From the NCBI GenBank assembly GCA_016794505.1, contig JAEUJZ010000109.1:18422-82421 (forward strand): a stretch of 64,000 nt of DNA. Reading direction: 5' to 3'. The stretch is from Myxococcales bacterium (GTDB lineage: Bacteria > Myxococcota_A > Polyangia > Palsa-1104 > JAEUJZ01). The position numbers and the translations under genes were made by a program. Positions 26,880-36,002 of the stretch are shown one piece after another (within the stretch, counting starts at the first letter, position 1; each line of letters begins with the position of its first letter). The notes below the pieces were generated by a model. It had not been told where the DNA came from. It saw only the letters and a list, made by a program, of their open reading frames with translations, and made no database searches.

Positions 26880-28634
26880 ATGAGCCAACCATCCATGTCG
26901 CAGACCCCCTCTTCCGCGCACGCATCTGAGTCTTCTGCCGCAGTCCCAGCCGCTTCGTCGCCGCCCCCTGCGCCGGTCGCCCACGAAGAGGGCGGCGAAG
27001 CAGCCCCCGTCGGTCACGCCATCGAAGAAGGCAAGCGCCTGTCCGAGTCGATGCTGTGGCAGCTCACGCGGCGCTACTACGAACACAAAGGCCCTGCGGC
27101 CTGGTCGAGCGGCGAGATTCCTTTTTATGTCACGAGCAATCCGTTCGTTGCCAACTGCTATGCGCAGATCGTGCTCGCCTTTCTGCGCGATGCGCTGCGC
27201 GTGCCAGGCTTTGTAAACCCCAGCCAGCCCATCTATATCGTCGAGATGGCGGCCGGCCATGGCCTGCTGTCGTTCTTGTTCTTGCGCCGCTTCCTGCTGA
27301 TGCTGCGCAGCTCGTCGGTGCGTGAGCTGGATGTTCGCTATGTCATGACCGACATCGCCGAGAGCAATCTCGCCGCGTGGGAACAGTCGGTGGCGCTCGC
27401 GCCATTTCGCGATGAAGGCGTCCTCGACTTCGCGATCTTCGATGGCGAAAACAGCAGCGAGCTTCACCTGCGGCGCAGCGGTCAGCGCCTGCTACCGGGC
27501 AAGGTGGAAAACCCGCTCATCGTCTTTGCCAACTACATCCTCGACAGCTTGATCCAAGACGCGTTTCGCATCCGCGACGGCGTGCTGCAAGAGGCGCTCG
27601 TCACCCTGCGCCACCCCAGTCCCAATCCGCCGCTGTCCGATCCCGGCTGCATGGCCGATATCACCGCGCACTATGACTACAAGCCGTGCTCGATGCCGCG
27701 CTATCAGGACCCCGTCTTCGACGGAATCTTGGAAACCTATCGCGCCGCGCTGGCCGATACGCACGTGCTGTTTCCGATCGGCCCGCTGCGCTGCTTGTCT
27801 CGCCTGCGTGCGCTCAGTCGAGATCGCGTGCTGTTGCTGTCGGCGGACAAGGGCTACACGGAAGAAGAAGAGCTGTTCTTCCTCAGCGACCAGTATCTGC
27901 AGTCGCACGGCTGCATCTCGACGATGGTCAACTATCACGCACTGGCCAGCTATACGACGGCAGAAAAAGGCATCGCCCTTGCCGGCAGTCAGCTGCAGCA
28001 GAGCCTGAAGTGCGTGGCGCTTTTGTTTGGTCGCGGCGACAGCGCTCTGCGCGAGCAGTTCGCCGATACGCTGCTCGCCTATGGCACGCACGCCGATGAC
28101 TTTGGGCCGTATGACTTCTATACCCACGCCAGCGCCGTGCGCGACTCGGGCGGCACGCTCAGCATGGATGGCCTGTTCACGCTTTTGCGCCTGTCGCGCT
28201 TTGATCCCAACGTTGTTCTCGACAACGCGCAGCGCATCTTGGATCTGGTGCCCAGCGCAGGCGATCAAACACGTCGCGAGCTGGTCGTGATGCTTGAGCG
28301 CGTCTTTGACAACTTCGTCCCCATCGGCCGCGACCTGCCGTTCGAGCTAGCGCGCATTTATCTGATGATGAACCGCCCGCGCGATGGCATTCGCTTTAAC
28401 GATCTGTCGCTCAAGCTGTTTGGCGAGCACGCCGTGACCTGGAGCAACCAGGCCCTTTGCCATCACAACGCCGAGGACGATACCGAAGCGCTGCGCTGCC
28501 TGGATCGCGCGCTGCAGCTAGACCCTGAAAACGCCACGGCCCGCGCCTGGCGCGCTCGACTGCGCGGTCTTGAGCGCCGCCGGCAGCTGGGCAACAAGCC
28601 CGCCAACAGCAACGCCCGCCCCACAAGCAAGTAA
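26880..28634 (+). CDS. MidA-like SAM-dependent methyltransferase with TPR tail
   Basis: 584 residues. A disordered Ala/Pro/Ser N-terminus (1-45) is followed by a region resembling COG1565 (MidA/NDUFAF7): PFYVTSNPFVANCYAQI, the SAM loop YIVEMAAGHGLLSFLFLRRF in place of ExGPGxGxL, YVMTDIAESN for motif II, VFANYILDSL, and LLLSADKGY. The glycine-rich loop is degenerate but keeps Gly-His-Gly. Residues about 455-565 are helical with a clear TPR (AVTWSNQALCHHNAEDDTEALRCLDRALQLDPENA). MidA homologues methylate an arginine of a respiratory complex I subunit; for this fused form the target is unknown. An ATG five codons downstream is an alternative start. Confidence 0.65.
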   Translation: MSQPSMSQTPSSAHASESSAAVPAASSPPPAPVAHEEGGEAAPVGHAIEEGKRLSESMLWQLTRRYYEHKGPAAWSSGEIPFYVTSNPFVANCYAQIVLAFLRDALRVPGFVNPSQPIYIVEMAAGHGLLSFLFLRRFLLMLRSSSVRELDVRYVMTDIAESNLAAWEQSVALAPFRDEGVLDFAIFDGENSSELHLRRSGQRLLPGKVENPLIVFANYILDSLIQDAFRIRDGVLQEALVTLRHPSPNPPLSDPGCMADITAHYDYKPCSMPRYQDPVFDGILETYRAALADTHVLFPIGPLRCLSRLRALSRDRVLLLSADKGYTEEEELFFLSDQYLQSHGCISTMVNYHALASYTTAEKGIALAGSQLQQSLKCVALLFGRGDSALREQFADTLLAYGTHADDFGPYDFYTHASAVRDSGGTLSMDGLFTLLRLSRFDPNVVLDNAQRILDLVPSAGDQTRRELVVMLERVFDNFVPIGRDLPFELARIYLMMNRPRDGIRFNDLSLKLFGEHAVTWSNQALCHHNAEDDTEALRCLDRALQLDPENATARAWRARLRGLERRRQLGNKPANSNARPTSK

Positions 28635-28666
28635 GCGCCGCGCTCTGGCTGCGCGCTCGATCCGTT

Positions 28667-29485
28667 CTAGCGATCGGGCAGCGACTTGTCGTTCATCCGC
28701 CAGTCATAGTCGATGTACGCGATCTTGGCGTCCGGCGGAAGCTTCGCGCTGTCGGCGCGGTACTTGTTGATGAAAGTAATCGTCGCCATATCGCTGCCGC
28801 CGAAGTCGTCCTTGTACCACTTGAAGATCATCGACAGCTTGAGCGCCTTGGTCGTCGGGTCAAAGTCGACGTTGCGCTTTTCATTGCAGAACGTCTTCGA
28901 TTCCGTGTCTAGCTGCGCCTGCACCTTGTCTGGCGTGAAGGCCTCGCGCGGCAGCTTGGGACAGCCGCCGCTGGCGCAGTTCAACGCAAAGTGGATGCGA
29001 CCGTCCTTGAAGCGCGGGCGGATGATCTTCTTTTCGAGATCATCCAGATCGACATCGGCCCCGTTGACCTGAAACTCGGGGTTGCGAAAGAAGCTATACA
29101 GCCCCTGATCGACGCGCCTGAGCTTGGGAATGTTGTCGATGACGTTCTTCCACACAAGGACGTTGTACGCCGACAGGTAATAGGCCAGCGCCGCGTTCTT
29201 GCCCTTGTACAGGTTTGGCGTCTTGTCCGGTCCCGTCGCTGCCACGATCGCGTACAGCTTTTCGACGGTCTGCGCGTCATTGGCCTTGAGCGCGTTGTAA
29301 TCGACGCGGCCCTGCGCATCGACGTACTTTTTCAACAGCGCGTCGTATTCCTCAAACGGGAAAGCTCCCGTGGGCGCTGCCACCTTGGGCTCCAGCGTAC
29401 CGGCATACGCGGCAGTGGCCAAAAGCGCCGTCCCCAACAGCACGGCGGGCAGTCGATGCGAACGAGGCGCGAGGCGAATGGGCAT
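28667..29485 (-). CDS. DUF547-domain exported protein
   Basis: 272 residues; GGAGG six bases before ATG. Signal peptide to about residue 26 (AVLLGTALLATAAYAG). DUF547 hallmarks: FPFEEYDALLKKYVDAQGRVDYNALK, ALAYYLSAYNVLVWKNVID, a strong IHFALNCASGGCPKLPREAF motif, and FNKWY-like MIFKWYKDDFGG. The family is widespread, with a conserved Cys/His centre and unknown activity. Part of a minus-strand series of exported proteins (28.7-32.0 kb). Confidence 0.85.
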   Translation of the reverse strand: MPIRLAPRSHRLPAVLLGTALLATAAYAGTLEPKVAAPTGAFPFEEYDALLKKYVDAQGRVDYNALKANDAQTVEKLYAIVAATGPDKTPNLYKGKNAALAYYLSAYNVLVWKNVIDNIPKLRRVDQGLYSFFRNPEFQVNGADVDLDDLEKKIIRPRFKDGRIHFALNCASGGCPKLPREAFTPDKVQAQLDTESKTFCNEKRNVDFDPTTKALKLSMIFKWYKDDFGGSDMATITFINKYRADSAKLPPDAKIAYIDYDWRMNDKSLPDR

Positions 29486-29578
29486 AGGCGTCCTCCACGA
29501 TGGGCAGCGAAACCAGGCAGCACGGCGCAAGAGCTGCACCCCAGCGTATCACGTGCGGCCTGACTGCCTGCTTCTGTC

Positions 29579-30664
29579 CTACGGCGCAGCCGGGGCGCTC
29601 GGTTCCCCCTCTTTTCTCTCTAGACGCTTGAGCGCCGTCGCGGCTTCATCGCGCACCGCTTTCTCGGGATGGCTCTGCGCGACAAAGCGCAGATAGTTTC
29701 GCGCGTCGTCCCCCCCCAGCGCCGCCGCCGCTTCCACGATCTTGCCCATCTCGACGGTGTCGACAAAGGCCACCGAGTCCAAGAGCGGTCGCACGGCGCT
29801 GCGATCGCCGATCTCAAGCAGCGCCCCGATCGCCGTATCGCGCAGCACGCCTTGGATCTCGGCTTCCTGCCTTTGCTTGCGCAGCCGCACGGCATCCGCA
29901 GGCGCCCCCGAAGCCGTCGGCTGCAGGCTGGTCTTGCGGTGTGCCCCGGTCTGCTTGATCAGATCGATCAACACGGGAATCGCCAGCCGCTCGCGACGCC
30001 GCCCCAAGATCTGCATCGCGGTGCCACGCAGCGCTGGATCGCCGTCTGACTTCGCCACCTGCGAAAGCAGCTCGCGCGAGTCCATGCGCAAGAGCCCAAG
30101 CTCGCGGCCCAGCGTCTCGGCGCTGTCTTCCACCAAGCGCACAAGCAGCGCGATCGCCTGCTCAGCCGTCGGCTCGCCCGGCAGATCTTTTTCCGTCATG
30201 CCGACGTGATCGAACTTCGTGATGGCCAGCGCAGGCGCCTTGGCCTTGCCTTCGTCTTCGCTCAACAGGTGACTCGCTGCGCCTTGGTTCGCGCTCAGTG
30301 TACCGGCGCACAGCCCACGCAGACGCTGACCGGGCGTGCCATCCTCCGCGGGCCCCACCTGCACCTTGAGCTGCAGCCGTAGCTGAAAGTCCGCGACCTG
30401 CGGCGACGTCGGCATCAGCTGTACCGTCGCCCCCGCCTGGCGAAGTCCTTTCTGTGCCGCATCGATGAGCTGCGCCAGCCGCGGATCGTGGTCGGGATCG
30501 ACGCTGTCGGGCAGTCCCGCGATGCTGATTCGCGTCACCCGCGGCAGCGGCCACGCTGGCTCGGCCTTTTTGCAGCCGGAAAGCGCGCCACACCAGCACG
30601 CGCAGAGCAGCCACACGACATGCAGCGCCCGCTGCCCAAGCCGATTTCGCGACGCGCACTGCAT
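29579..30664 (-). CDS. HEAT-repeat lipoprotein
   Basis: 361 residues. Signal peptide with lipobox CGALSGC. Residues about 45-185 are an alpha/beta region (RVTRISIAGLPDSVDPDHDPRLAQLIDAAQKGL, DFQLRLQLKVQVG) of unknown family. Residues about 200-350 form HEAT/PBS-lyase-type repeats (DPALRGTAMQILGRRRERLAIPVLIDLI, VLRDTAIGALLEIGDRSAVRPLLDSV, EKAVRDEAATALKRLER), which usually make protein-binding solenoids. Function unknown; outer-membrane attachment inferred. Confidence 0.75.
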   Translation of the reverse strand: MQCASRNRLGQRALHVVWLLCACWCGALSGCKKAEPAWPLPRVTRISIAGLPDSVDPDHDPRLAQLIDAAQKGLRQAGATVQLMPTSPQVADFQLRLQLKVQVGPAEDGTPGQRLRGLCAGTLSANQGAASHLLSEDEGKAKAPALAITKFDHVGMTEKDLPGEPTAEQAIALLVRLVEDSAETLGRELGLLRMDSRELLSQVAKSDGDPALRGTAMQILGRRRERLAIPVLIDLIKQTGAHRKTSLQPTASGAPADAVRLRKQRQEAEIQGVLRDTAIGALLEIGDRSAVRPLLDSVAFVDTVEMGKIVEAAAALGGDDARNYLRFVAQSHPEKAVRDEAATALKRLERKEGEPSAPAAP

Positions 30665-30691
30665 CCGATCCGTACCTCGTCGAAACTGACG

Positions 30692-31240
30692 CTACTGCGG
30701 CCACATCCCAAGCTGCGTACAGCCTTCGACATACAGCTTGCCGACGCGCGTGTCATTGGCCATGTACACCTGATTGACCGGCGACTTTTCATAGACCATG
30801 GCCATACAGCTTGCGCTTTGACCGGGGCCGATGACGACGCGAGCGCCCAGCTTGACCGTGCAGCGCGTGAGCTGATTGAGCTCGCTCCACTCCGGGCAGA
30901 TCGCGTTCTCTTCGCGATAGCTCGCCACGGTGCCGCTGGGCATGCTCAAGGACCACCACTTGCCGAACTCGGTGTAGCTCTTGGCTTGGTTCCATACGCG
31001 ATATACGGCCACCTGGGCTGTCGCTTCATAGACGCGACCGGCGCACAGCTTGCCTTCGCCGGTCTTGCCCAGCGCTTCGTTGAGTAGCGCCGCATCGTCC
31101 ACCGCTTTTAGGCCCTCGGGGACCTTTTCCACACCGCCCACGCAGGCGAGGCCATCAAGTGGGCTGACCTCGGGCTGGATGCTGTCGCCACAGGCCGCGA
31201 GCCCCACGGCCAACCACAAGAACCAGACATTCGTGCGCAT
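30692..31240 (-). CDS. Small lipoprotein, unknown
   Basis: 182 residues from ATG 31240 (AGGG just upstream). Lipobox VGLAAC about residue 17. The mature protein has six or so cysteines (LACVG, LCAGRV, AICPEW, RCTVK, ASCMAM, GCTQL) probably forming disulfides in the periplasm. No family recognised. It lies 27 bases upstream of the HEAT lipoprotein on the same strand, so they may be co-transcribed. Confidence 0.65.
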   Translation of the reverse strand: MRTNVWFLWLAVGLAACGDSIQPEVSPLDGLACVGGVEKVPEGLKAVDDAALLNEALGKTGEGKLCAGRVYEATAQVAVYRVWNQAKSYTEFGKWWSLSMPSGTVASYREENAICPEWSELNQLTRCTVKLGARVVIGPGQSASCMAMVYEKSPVNQVYMANDTRVGKLYVEGCTQLGMWPQ

Positions 31241-31315
31241 GCCCTGACACATGCCTCGTTCGGTCCGCGGCCGTCAACTTTTCGCACCCACCGACCACCG
31301 CCTGTGCGAGCGCGA

Positions 31316-32017
31316 TCAAAGCCCGCGACATCGTCCGTGCCGCGGGCGCGGCTCGTTTCCCGGCGAGGCAATGACTCGCTGCATCGACAGAGTCTTGCCC
31401 TGACCGCCGTTGCAGACAAAGTCCATGCGCAGGACGAACAGCGCTCGATCCGCAACCATCACCCGCTTTTGGACCGTCGCGGTCCAGCGCTGCCAGTCTT
31501 CATCTCGCACGCAGGAACTCACACACCAGACGGGCACCGGCAGCTCGGCAACCTGCTTCCCCGCGGCATCGCGAATCTCGATGCGGTGTTCAGCAAAGCG
31601 CTTCCGCGGCAGGAATTGCGCCCGCAGCCCCGCGGCGCCCGGCTGTGGGGGCAGCCAACTGACAAGCTTCCGGCCCTCAAACAGCTTGAGCTTCTCTAGC
31701 TGCTCCAAGGTCAGCGGCCCTGGCATGCGCTCGACTTCCTGCCACTCGGGCTCGCTGCCGCATGCCGCGACACGCATCCGCGTCACCGAAAAGTCCGACC
31801 CTCGCTTCGTGATTGTGTACTTCCATCCTTCATAGCGAGTCGGATGGATCTCCATGGACTCGCCGCCGGGGAAGCCAAAGATGGCCAACGCACCGTCGCT
31901 GGACCAATACAACAACTGGTTGCTTTCCCAGCCTTCCATGCAGGCGGATGCCGGCCATGGAGCCAAAATCCATACAACACAGAGCAGCAGCAGTCTGCGC
32001 CAGCGCCACACGTTCAA
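31316..32017 (-). CDS. Exported protein, unknown
   Basis: 233 residues, TTG start; signal peptide (RLLLLCVVWILAPWPASA). Cys at 26, then a beta-rich domain with NQLLYWSSDGALAIFGFPGG and a GWKYTIT strand, and a second half with paired cysteines (VWCVSSCVRDED, DFVCNGG). Resembles other myxobacterial short exported proteins but no family is recognised. Confidence 0.55.
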   Translation of the reverse strand: MNVWRWRRLLLLCVVWILAPWPASACMEGWESNQLLYWSSDGALAIFGFPGGESMEIHPTRYEGWKYTITKRGSDFSVTRMRVAACGSEPEWQEVERMPGPLTLEQLEKLKLFEGRKLVSWLPPQPGAAGLRAQFLPRKRFAEHRIEIRDAAGKQVAELPVPVWCVSSCVRDEDWQRWTATVQKRVMVADRALFVLRMDFVCNGGQGKTLSMQRVIASPGNEPRPRHGRCRGL

Positions 32018-32253
32018 ACGGTATCACGCTGCATCTATGCCAGCGCGTGACCCGCGAGCGAGCGGATGAATTGGCGAGCGGACGAGCGGACAAACAGGAA
32101 CCGCAGCGTGCGCGGCCCACGAGCGCCATCCGCTTCGGCGGACCAGGGTCCGCTGCCGGTATTTCGCCGATGTACTTCGGGGCGCCGATCGATCCACAAT
32201 GCCAGCCTAGGATCTGTGTCCTAAAGCCGCCTAGCGCGGTGAGTGAACCTCGC

Positions 32254-33663
32254 ATGATCAAGCTGCCTCCCGATCATCGCAGCCCGTCGTCTCCGTCTGG
32301 GGCGGCCCCTGGCAAGAGCGCGGCGCCTGCTCCCAAAGATGCCGAGTCCACGCGCCTTTTGGTCGATGCCGAGGCTTTCTTGCGTCTGGGCCTGGTCGAC
32401 AAAGCGATCGCCCATCTGTCGAATGCGCTCGACCGCGACCCATCGCTGCGCACGCTGCGCAAGCCGCTGCTTACGCTGTATGTCGCGCGCCGCAAGTACA
32501 AAGACGCCGTGCGAGAGCTGCGCTCGCTGCTTTCGACCTGCAGCGACCCGCAAGAAGAGATCCGCTATCTGCGCTATCTCTTGCGCTTGGGCGAGCAGGA
32601 CGCCGCGGCAGAAGCGCGACTGCAGTCGCTGTTGCTGCAGCAGCCACAGGATCCGGCGCACATCAGCGCCGAATTCGTGCAGCCCGATACCGCCGAGACC
32701 TCGCTGGAAGGTGAGCTACGCGATTATCTGCGCACGCACCGCCCGCCCACCGATCTGATGCAGACGCAAGCACTGTCCGCAGACGAAGCGCAGAGCCAGC
32801 TCGATCGCCTGCATGAGCTGGCTGCCATCACCAGCCCCGACATCGGCAAGATCGAAGAAGTCGCCGAAGAGATGGCCTATCACAACGGCACGCTCAAGGA
32901 CGAGCTTGAGGACTTCGACCGTCAGCTGCGCAGCCAGAACTATGACGCGGCGCGCTCGCTGTTGCGCGATCTGTGCGAGCGCTATCCCCACAGCAAGCGC
33001 GTGCAGGCCAAGCTGGGCGAGCTTCTTTCGCGGCCCGCCGAGACCAAGACCGGCCCAGCGATCGCGCCCGAAGCCAAAAAGCCAGAGCCAGCCAGCCCCC
33101 CCGAGCGCAAGAGTCGCCGCAAAGGCCACGCGACCCGCGCGACACAGCCCGCCGATGCCCACGACGAGATCGGCGGCTCGACGCTGGAAGTCGATCCCAA
33201 CGACATCAAAGAAGAGCGTCCCGCCCAGGCTGCGCGACCCGTGCCACCGCCGCCGCCCAGCTCATTTCCCGGCACCGGGCAGGAAGGCGGTATCCCCCGC
33301 GCCTATGCCTTGGCCTCGACGCTGCGTGTCGCCGGCAAGTTTGAACAGGCCATGGTTCTTTATCACCAAGTCTCTAGCGACCCCGCGTATGGCGTCAGCG
33401 CGGTGCGCATGATTGGCCTGTGCTTGCGCGATCTCGATCGCCTCGACGATGCCATCCTGACCTTGACCAAGGCTGTCAACCTGCCGCAGGCCAACGAACG
33501 CGAGCTCAGCGAGCTGTTCTATGAGCTCGGCGCGACGTATGAGCTGCTCAACAACGCTGCCGAGGCCATCCTGTACTACCAGCTCTCGCTGGGTTCGCGC
33601 GGTAGCTTCCGCGATGCGACCCAGCGCATCGCCGAGCTGCAAGACTCTATGCTGACCCCGTAG
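32254..33663 (+). CDS. TPR-rich protein
   Basis: 469 residues, no signal peptide, cytoplasmic. TPR-like units in the first third (AFLRLGLVDKAIAHLSNALDRDPSLRTLRKPLLTLY, KYKDAVRELRSLLS), a central helical part, a low-complexity Pro/Lys/Arg linker about 285-345, and C-terminal TPRs (YALASTLRVAGKFEQAMVLYHQVS, CLRDLDRLDDAILTLTKAVN, LFYELGATYELLNNAAEAILYYQLSL). Such proteins scaffold complexes, and in myxobacteria often serve motility or secretion; nothing nearby specifies the partner. A GTG at 32239 is an alternative start. Confidence 0.8.
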   Translation: MIKLPPDHRSPSSPSGAAPGKSAAPAPKDAESTRLLVDAEAFLRLGLVDKAIAHLSNALDRDPSLRTLRKPLLTLYVARRKYKDAVRELRSLLSTCSDPQEEIRYLRYLLRLGEQDAAAEARLQSLLLQQPQDPAHISAEFVQPDTAETSLEGELRDYLRTHRPPTDLMQTQALSADEAQSQLDRLHELAAITSPDIGKIEEVAEEMAYHNGTLKDELEDFDRQLRSQNYDAARSLLRDLCERYPHSKRVQAKLGELLSRPAETKTGPAIAPEAKKPEPASPPERKSRRKGHATRATQPADAHDEIGGSTLEVDPNDIKEERPAQAARPVPPPPPSSFPGTGQEGGIPRAYALASTLRVAGKFEQAMVLYHQVSSDPAYGVSAVRMIGLCLRDLDRLDDAILTLTKAVNLPQANERELSELFYELGATYELLNNAAEAILYYQLSLGSRGSFRDATQRIAELQDSMLTP

Positions 33664-33670
33664 TCTGGCC

Positions 33671-33829
33671 CTACGCACCTCTGGCTGCAGCCTGCCGCCG
33701 TCGCCGCTCCTCTAGCTCCTCGACTCTGGCCCGCGCCTCTGCTTCGCCTTTGAGGACCCGCACAACCGCTCGCTTGTCCTTAACAAAAAAATGAATCGCC
33801 CTCGTCATCAGGCCCACCCAGTGGAACAT
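33671..33829 (-). CDS. Possible small charged protein (52 aa) beside the recombinase
   Basis: An open frame starting MFHWVGLMTRAIHFF and ending in an Arg/Glu-rich coiled segment (EARARVEELEERRRRQ). The codon before its ATG is an in-frame TAG, and the same frame is open for a further 84 codons upstream, so this could be the 3' part of a broken gene on the mobile segment. No ribosome-binding site seen. Low confidence. Confidence 0.2.
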   Translation of the reverse strand: MFHWVGLMTRAIHFFVKDKRAVVRVLKGEAEARARVEELEERRRRQAAARGA

Positions 33830-34074
33830 CTAGGACGATGCGCGGAAGCACAGCAGCGCCAGCAGAATCGCATCGATGACGTCCTGCACGCGCTGGGCCT
33901 CCTTTCTCGCGTCATGGCTGTGCTGCCAACCGTCTGCACCGACTGCGAAGGCGGCGTCTGTGTGCTTCAGACTCTGCGCGGGCCAAGGCTGGCTGGAACC
34001 GACCCGCCGATTCGACTGCGCAGAACCCTGTGTGATCCGCCGTAAATTTTCGCCATTCTCCGTCGCTGTTCGGC
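33830..34074. other. Intergenic part of putative mobile segment, no confident gene
   Basis: Between the TPR gene and the recombinase. Both strands have short open frames without ribosome-binding sites or recognisable domains. An AT-rich spot (CGTAAATTTTCGCC) lies just before the recombinase promoter candidate. Confidence 0.3.
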
Positions 34075-34080
34075 CATACT
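34075..34080 (+). promoter_or_regulatory. Candidate -10 box (CATACT), recombinase gene
   Basis: CATACT ends six bases before the recombinase ATG at 34087, which has no Shine-Dalgarno sequence. Weak, same layout as the other leaderless candidates. Confidence 0.2.
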
Positions 34081-34086
34081 GCAAGC

Positions 34087-35244
34087 ATGGCCGTCAAAGT
34101 GCCTGCCGTCTTTGGGCCGTACCCGAATCGCGACAAGTGGCGCGTGATCTATGACCAGGGCGATCGGCGCGTGTCGAAGTGCTTTGCGTCTCGCGAAGAG
34201 GCGCAAGCCGTCGTCGAGACCTTGCGCGCATCGCTGTCCAGCGAGGCCAAGCGCCCAATCGGCCTTGCGATCGACGAGTTCTTGGCGATGAAGAAAAAGC
34301 AGGGACTGCGCGAGGTCTCGATCAAGTCCTGGAGCGATCGTCTGCGCAGTCACCTCGACGACAGCGCCAGCCTGTGCAGCGTGCAGCCGCGCGACGCGCA
34401 AGCCATCTATGACGCCATGACCGGAGAGCTTGCGGCAGCGACGCACCGCGCACGCCTGCGCTATGTGCGCGCGTTCTTTTCCTGGTGTGTGGAACGTGGC
34501 TATATCGCGGCGAATCCCTTTTCGCACGTGAAGCCCATCGGCAAGCCCAGGCGCGGCAAGCCACAGCTTCGCGTCGACGAAGCGCGCGTGCTTCTGTCGC
34601 ATCTTCTGAGCGAGGCAGAGTGCGGTGAAGATCGTGCGCTGGGCCTGTCACTGCAGATCCTGCATGGCCTGCGATCCGGCGAAGTGCTCAAGCTCAAGGC
34701 TCGCGATATCGATGGCAACGGCACGCGCCTGTGCGTCGCCATGGAAGGCGGAAAGACGGCAAACGCCACGCGCACGCTGCGCATCACGGTGCCCGACGTG
34801 CAGGCGCTGCTGATGCGGCAAAAGGCCGCTCGCGCCGCGGATGCATGGCTGTTTGGCGACGGTCACGCGCTGGTGAATGACTACCTCTGGGACTACCTGA
34901 CGCGCGTCTGCAAGCGCCTCGGTCTGCCGCACGTCTGCCCGCACTCGCTGCGCGGCATGCACGCCACCTTCGCCGTGCAAGACGGGGCGAGTGCTGAGCA
35001 TGTGGCCGCCGTCCTTGGCCATGGCAGCACCGAGATCACGCGCCGTCACTACATCGCGCCCGGCAGCGAGCACGACGCGCAAGCGCGCAGCGTGGCCACC
35101 TTGCTGATGCAGCCTGCGGAAAGCCCGCCCCAGACCGCTGAACCGACTGCGGAGCCAAGCGCCGAAGCACTGCGAAACCTGCTGCGCGCGATGAGCCCCG
35201 CTGAACGCGCGGCCTTGCTCGCTTCCGTCGAGGACAAGCGTTAA
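34087..35244 (+). CDS. Tyrosine recombinase/phage-type integrase
   Basis: 385 residues. N-terminal AP2-like arm-binding region (WRVIYDQGDRRVSKCFASREEAQAVV), SAM-like core-binding domain (about 58-155, SIKSWSDRLRSHLDD...RYVRAFFSWCVERGYIAANPF), and catalytic domain with the complete set: Arg196 (HGLRSGEV), a Lys in the beta-hairpin (EGGKTANATRTL), His286 and Arg289 (HSLRGMH), His312 (LGHGST), Tyr322 (RRHYIAP). The 3' end has a Pro/Glu-rich extension. All active residues are present, so it should be functional. It points at a kinase gene that is broken 86 bases downstream, suggesting it catalysed integration there. Confidence 0.93.
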   Translation: MAVKVPAVFGPYPNRDKWRVIYDQGDRRVSKCFASREEAQAVVETLRASLSSEAKRPIGLAIDEFLAMKKKQGLREVSIKSWSDRLRSHLDDSASLCSVQPRDAQAIYDAMTGELAAATHRARLRYVRAFFSWCVERGYIAANPFSHVKPIGKPRRGKPQLRVDEARVLLSHLLSEAECGEDRALGLSLQILHGLRSGEVLKLKARDIDGNGTRLCVAMEGGKTANATRTLRITVPDVQALLMRQKAARAADAWLFGDGHALVNDYLWDYLTRVCKRLGLPHVCPHSLRGMHATFAVQDGASAEHVAAVLGHGSTEITRRHYIAPGSEHDAQARSVATLLMQPAESPPQTAEPTAEPSAEALRNLLRAMSPAERAALLASVEDKR

Positions 35245-35330
35245 GTCGCCGTTTTTTCTCCGCTTCCCCAGCGTTTTCACGCCCCATTTAGGATCGCGAT
35301 TTCTCGACGCTTTTTGATCCTCGAAGGGTC

Positions 35331-35898
35331 CGCGATGCACGATGCCTTGGTCGTGGACGGCGTGCAGGCCGCGGGCGATCTGCAGTGCGATGTGGCAGGC
35401 GCGCTTGGCATCCAGGTGCTGCGCGTCCTTGAGCACCTTGGCCAGCGTCGGACCGCGCAGAAATTCCATGACCAGATACGAGCGACCGTCGGAAAGCACG
35501 CCAAAGTCCGAGATCGCCACGGTGTTGGGATGGCTGATCTTGGACGCCAGCTTGGCCTCTAGAAGAAAGCGATGGCGCGCGTCTTCGTCTTGCGGCCGCA
35601 GCAGAAACTTCACGGCCAGCTGACTTTCCAGCACGACATGACGCGCCTTGTACACGACGCCCATGCCGCCGCGGCTGATGCGCTCTTGGATCTCGTAGCG
35701 ATCGCCCAAGATGACGCCGATCAGATCATCGGCTTCGCGACGCAGCCCAGGCTCTGGCAGCGTCGGCTTGGTCAGCGGCCCGGCCTGGCTTCCGCTTTGG
35801 GCCGCCGTCTCGGCTAGCTCTGCGGGACAGTGGTGTTCTTGTTCATACGGATACTGACTGGCACAGCGCGGGCAACGACGGGCCATGCTGGTGGCCAC
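35331..35898 (-). pseudogene. Ser/Thr protein kinase gene truncated at the catalytic loop
   Basis: A GTG at 35898 with GGAGGGG upstream (or ATG 35928) begins a zinc-ribbon-like segment (ARRCPRCASQYPYEQEHHC), then a kinase N-lobe: LGDRYEIQERISRGGMGVVYKARH, AVKFLL, ISHPNTVAISDFG, YLVMEFLRGPTLAKVL, and ARGLHAVHDQGIVHR. Immediately after HR, where DLKPxN should follow, the similarity stops; the frame runs on antisense into the recombinase gene and means nothing there. The activation loop and C-lobe are missing and not found elsewhere on this strand in the window. The break coincides with DNA conserved between kinase genes: CGCGATGCACGATG also occurs at the same codons of the intact kinase near 56.7 kb. 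Confidence 0.8.
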
Positions 35899-36002
35899 GT
35901 GCCCCTCCCCGGATGCATCCCCCGACATATCCCCAGCCTAACAAAGGCCAACAGCGACGGGCGCTTTGGGAAAGTTGCCGAAGAATTCCGCGCGCTTGGC
36001 AG

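Noticed and set aside
34648..35330. Continuation of the broken kinase frame
   Set aside because: Antisense to the recombinase; no kinase similarity after the catalytic loop.
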